In this document: positions 62,360-64,000 of the stretch, in pieces
How positions within the stretch are numbered: position 1 is the first letter of the stretch
Layout: each line of letters begins with the position of its first letter
Source of the DNA: Nocardia spumae
Lineage (GTDB): Bacteria; Actinomycetota; Actinomycetes; Mycobacteriales; Mycobacteriaceae
DNA length: 64,000 nucleotides
Direction: 5' to 3'
Assembly (NCBI RefSeq): GCF_020733635.1
Contig: NZ_JAJFZL010000001.1
Span: 5,704,001-5,768,000, forward strand
Program-made: the position numbers and the translations under genes
The notes under the pieces: model-generated
Database searches by the model: none
Told to the model about the DNA's origin: nothing
The model's input: only the letters and a program-made list of their open reading frames with translations

Positions 62360-62839
62360 ATGAATATCGACATCCCCGAGGGCAAGGATCCGATCTCCTA
62401 CGTGTGGGGTGAGATGGTGCCCGGCATCGGAATCGCCGCCTCGAAGTTCTCCCTCGCCGTGTATTCGGACACCACCCTCGGGCTCCGCGAGTTCGAGGCG
62501 GCCCGGCTGCGCATCGCCCAGATCAACGGCTGCCTGTTCTGTCAGGACTACCGCACCGACCGCGACGGGCAGAAGGTGGAGATCGGATTCGATCAGGCGG
62601 TGACCGAGTGGCGCACCACCGACGCGTTCGACGACCGGACCCGGCTGGCGGCCGAATACGCCGAGCGCTACGCCGTCGATCACCACAACCTGGACGAGGC
62701 GTTCTGGGACCGCATGACCGCGCACTACAGCCAGGCCGAAATCGTCGAGCTGAGTATGTGCATCGGATCCTGGCTGGCGTTCGGCCGCCTCAACCACGTG
62801 CTGGGGCTGGATACGGTCTGCGTACTGCCGGGCCACTAG
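62360..62839 (+). CDS. Carboxymuconolactone-decarboxylase-family protein
   Basis: 159 aa. AhpD/CMD core: EFEAARLRIAQINGCLFCQDYRTDRDGQ with CxxC redox motif (CLFC), then HHNLDEAFWDRMTAHYSQAEIVELSMCIGSWLAFGRLNHVLG (read in segments). The CxxC suggests an alkylhydroperoxidase-type (AhpD-like) activity, but the family also includes decarboxylases; not distinguishable here. ATG with AAAGGA ahead. Follows the DapB-like gene by 58 bp, so they may form one unit. Confidence 0.9.
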   Translation: MNIDIPEGKDPISYVWGEMVPGIGIAASKFSLAVYSDTTLGLREFEAARLRIAQINGCLFCQDYRTDRDGQKVEIGFDQAVTEWRTTDAFDDRTRLAAEYAERYAVDHHNLDEAFWDRMTAHYSQAEIVELSMCIGSWLAFGRLNHVLGLDTVCVLPGH

Positions 62840-62845
62840 AGCCGG

Positions 62846-63490
62846 CTACTGCTTCGGCAGCGCCCCGGCCATCCCGCCCACATCGGTCACCTTCCAGCCG
62901 CTGCCCGGATCCACGTCGACGGTGTAGGTGACCGTGGTCCGAGCACCTTGCGGGTTCTGGGCACTGGTGGAGTTGACGTCGAGGAAGACGTCCACCTTGT
63001 AGACCCCGTTGTCGGTGCTCATCAGCTTCGCCGTGATCGGGGTCGCCGAGGAGGTCCACTTCAGCGGCACCAGGATCTCCTGCAACTTCGGCGCGGTGGC
63101 GTCGAACTTGTTGCCCAGCTGCGGCGCGGTGTTCGCCTTCAACTTGCCCACCCAGGCATCGACGTCCTTGTAGTCGATATTCGAGGCGCCGACCGCGTAG
63201 TCGGTGGCGACCTGCTCGGCGTGCTGCTGCGCCGCCGCCCGCTCGTCGCGGTCGCTCAGGTCGCCGCGTGCGGACAACCACAGCGAGGCGAAGACCACGG
63301 CCAGCGCGATCAGCGCGACCCCGGCGACCGCGCCGACCACGGTGGACAGCCGAATCGACAGCGTGCGAGGGGCTTTCGCCACCTCGGCCGTTCCCGGTTC
63401 GGGTGCTGCGACGGTGGTGTCGGCGCGCGGGGAGGACGCGGCCTCCGCGTCGACTGCCCGCTTCGGTTCGGTGCCGGTGTCGTTCGACAT
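62846..63490 (-). CDS. Mce-associated membrane protein
   Basis: 214 aa. A 60-residue Ala/Pro/acidic cytoplasmic part, one transmembrane helix (TVVGAVAGVALIALAVVFASLWLSA), then an extracytoplasmic domain with ATDYAVGASNIDYKDVDAWVGKLKANTAPQLGNKFDATAPKLQEILVPLKWTSSATPITAKLMS (read in segments). That pattern is typical of mas genes following mce operons. ATG with AAGGAGGACG. Located 22 bp downstream of the Mce gene, same strand, so part of the mce operon. Thought to stabilise the Mce lipid-import complex. Confidence 0.88.
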   Translation of the reverse strand: MSNDTGTEPKRAVDAEAASSPRADTTVAAPEPGTAEVAKAPRTLSIRLSTVVGAVAGVALIALAVVFASLWLSARGDLSDRDERAAAQQHAEQVATDYAVGASNIDYKDVDAWVGKLKANTAPQLGNKFDATAPKLQEILVPLKWTSSATPITAKLMSTDNGVYKVDVFLDVNSTSAQNPQGARTTVTYTVDVDPGSGWKVTDVGGMAGALPKQ

Positions 63491-63512
63491 GGCGTCCTCC
63501 TTCTCGGTCGTC

Positions 63513-64000
63513 CTACTTGACATTGATTCGCACCCGCACGGTTCCGTCGGCGCCGACATCCTCGAGCGCCTGTGCGATCAAACTGGAGATATCCAGCTGC
63601 GGCGCCGCGGTGGCGGCCGCGTCGCCCAGCGGCGCCAGTGCCGGGGTGAGCGATGTCAGCTCCGGCCCCAGCGCGGCCAGCCGGTCGGTCAGCTTCGCCA
63701 GGAACGGCGCCACACCGTCTCCGCTGGTGTAGCTTTCGGCCGGGCGGGCATCGACCATCCGGCCCACGGCGGCGACCAGATCGTTGAGCGCGTGGGTGAA
63801 GCGCACGAATTCCGGTGCGGCCGCGCTGGTCGCGGGCCCGGCCCAGTCGATGTCGGCGGCCGCTGCCTGAAAGCTGTTGAGCAGATCCGCGATGCGCGGG
63901 CTGCGGCTCATGATCGCCGCGGCCAGCAGATCCGCGGATCGGGTGAGGTTCGGGATGGCGGCGTCGGTTCCGTTCAGCGCGGTGCCGGCCGTGGCGACCA
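63513..64000 (-). CDS. Mce-family protein, 3' part
   Basis: Partial: the frame runs off the right edge, so only the last ~162 residues are seen. The visible part is an all-helical C-terminal region (NLTRSADLLAAAIMSRSPRIADLLNSFQAAAADIDW; FTHALNDLVAAVGRMVDARPAESYTSGDGVAPFLAKL, read in segments) ending RVRINVK, resembling the coiled-coil tail of MceE/MceF-type proteins. Which letter of the mce operon it is cannot be told. Followed by a mas-type gene, as at the end of mce operons. It acts in envelope lipid transport. Confidence 0.75.
   Translation of the reverse strand, partial: VATAGTALNGTDAAIPNLTRSADLLAAAIMSRSPRIADLLNSFQAAAADIDWAGPATSAAAPEFVRFTHALNDLVAAVGRMVDARPAESYTSGDGVAPFLAKLTDRLAALGPELTSLTPALAPLGDAAATAAPQLDISSLIAQALEDVGADGTVRVRINVK

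Overview
The window is high-GC actinobacterial DNA, most likely from Nocardia or a close mycolic-acid-producing relative. This is inferred from gene content: an Mce protein plus Mce-associated membrane protein, a FadD32-type fatty acyl-AMP ligase beside a KasA/KasB-type synthase, a DesA-type acyl-ACP desaturase, an EthA-type monooxygenase, a conservon (kinase / roadblock / DUF742 / small GTPase / two P450s), and many GTG/TTG starts with ATGA or GTGA overlaps. No rRNA, tRNA, CRISPR array, IS element or phage gene was recognised.

Layout. 0-6 kb: a minus-strand operon matching the uncharacterised Salmonella STM4015-STM4014-STM4013-STM4012-STM4011 set (leucine-rich-repeat-like protein, ATP-grasp-like protein, alkaline-phosphatase-fold hydrolase, two radical SAM proteins; the last runs off the left edge), with a divergent pair encoding a small His-rich protein and a DUF6745-type protein. 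This is the best candidate for an undescribed system. 6-13 kb: lipid and redox genes (two SDRs, DUF2804, 3-hydroxyacyl-CoA dehydrogenase, LLM-class oxidoreductase, NTF2-like protein) with two decayed genes, a P450 3' remnant and an oleate hydratase with an internal deletion. 13-18.7 kb: a complete conservon operon ending in a CYP157-like P450 that lacks the ExxR arginine and a normal CYP154-like P450.

18.8-25 kb: secreted CocE/NonD hydrolase, TerD protein, acyl-CoA ligase, PucR regulator. 25-39 kb: two paralogous minus-strand cassettes, MarR then a DHA2-type transporter carrying three C-terminal carboxypeptidase-regulatory-like repeats. They share a 328-bp identical tract and an identical-architecture operator; the first also has a YceI protein with the same kind of domain. 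Between them lie a lysozyme-fold secreted protein, a DUF475/TerC-like membrane protein, LipB, and a three-gene operon (XRE regulator, PLP aminotransferase, alanine-dehydrogenase-like oxidoreductase) that looks like a small amino-acid-derived metabolite pathway.

39-49 kb: DUF72 and a helical-repeat protein, thiolase, cupin, a fatty acyl-AMP ligase with a beta-ketoacyl-ACP synthase, an acyl-ACP desaturase and a VIT-family transporter. 49-57 kb: an overlapping DNA-alkylation-repair-like operon (Ogt, 2OG-Fe(II) oxygenase, Ada-like zinc protein), a PPOX protein, an EthA-type monooxygenase divergent from an AraC-type regulator, and an SDR divergent from a TetR regulator over a clear palindrome. 57-64 kb: a ClpC-like unfoldase, a secondary YidC with a DUF6412 protein, a DapB-like oxidoreductase behind a KstR2-like palindrome, a carboxymuconolactone-decarboxylase-family protein, an Mce-associated protein and the 3' end of an Mce gene cut by the right edge.
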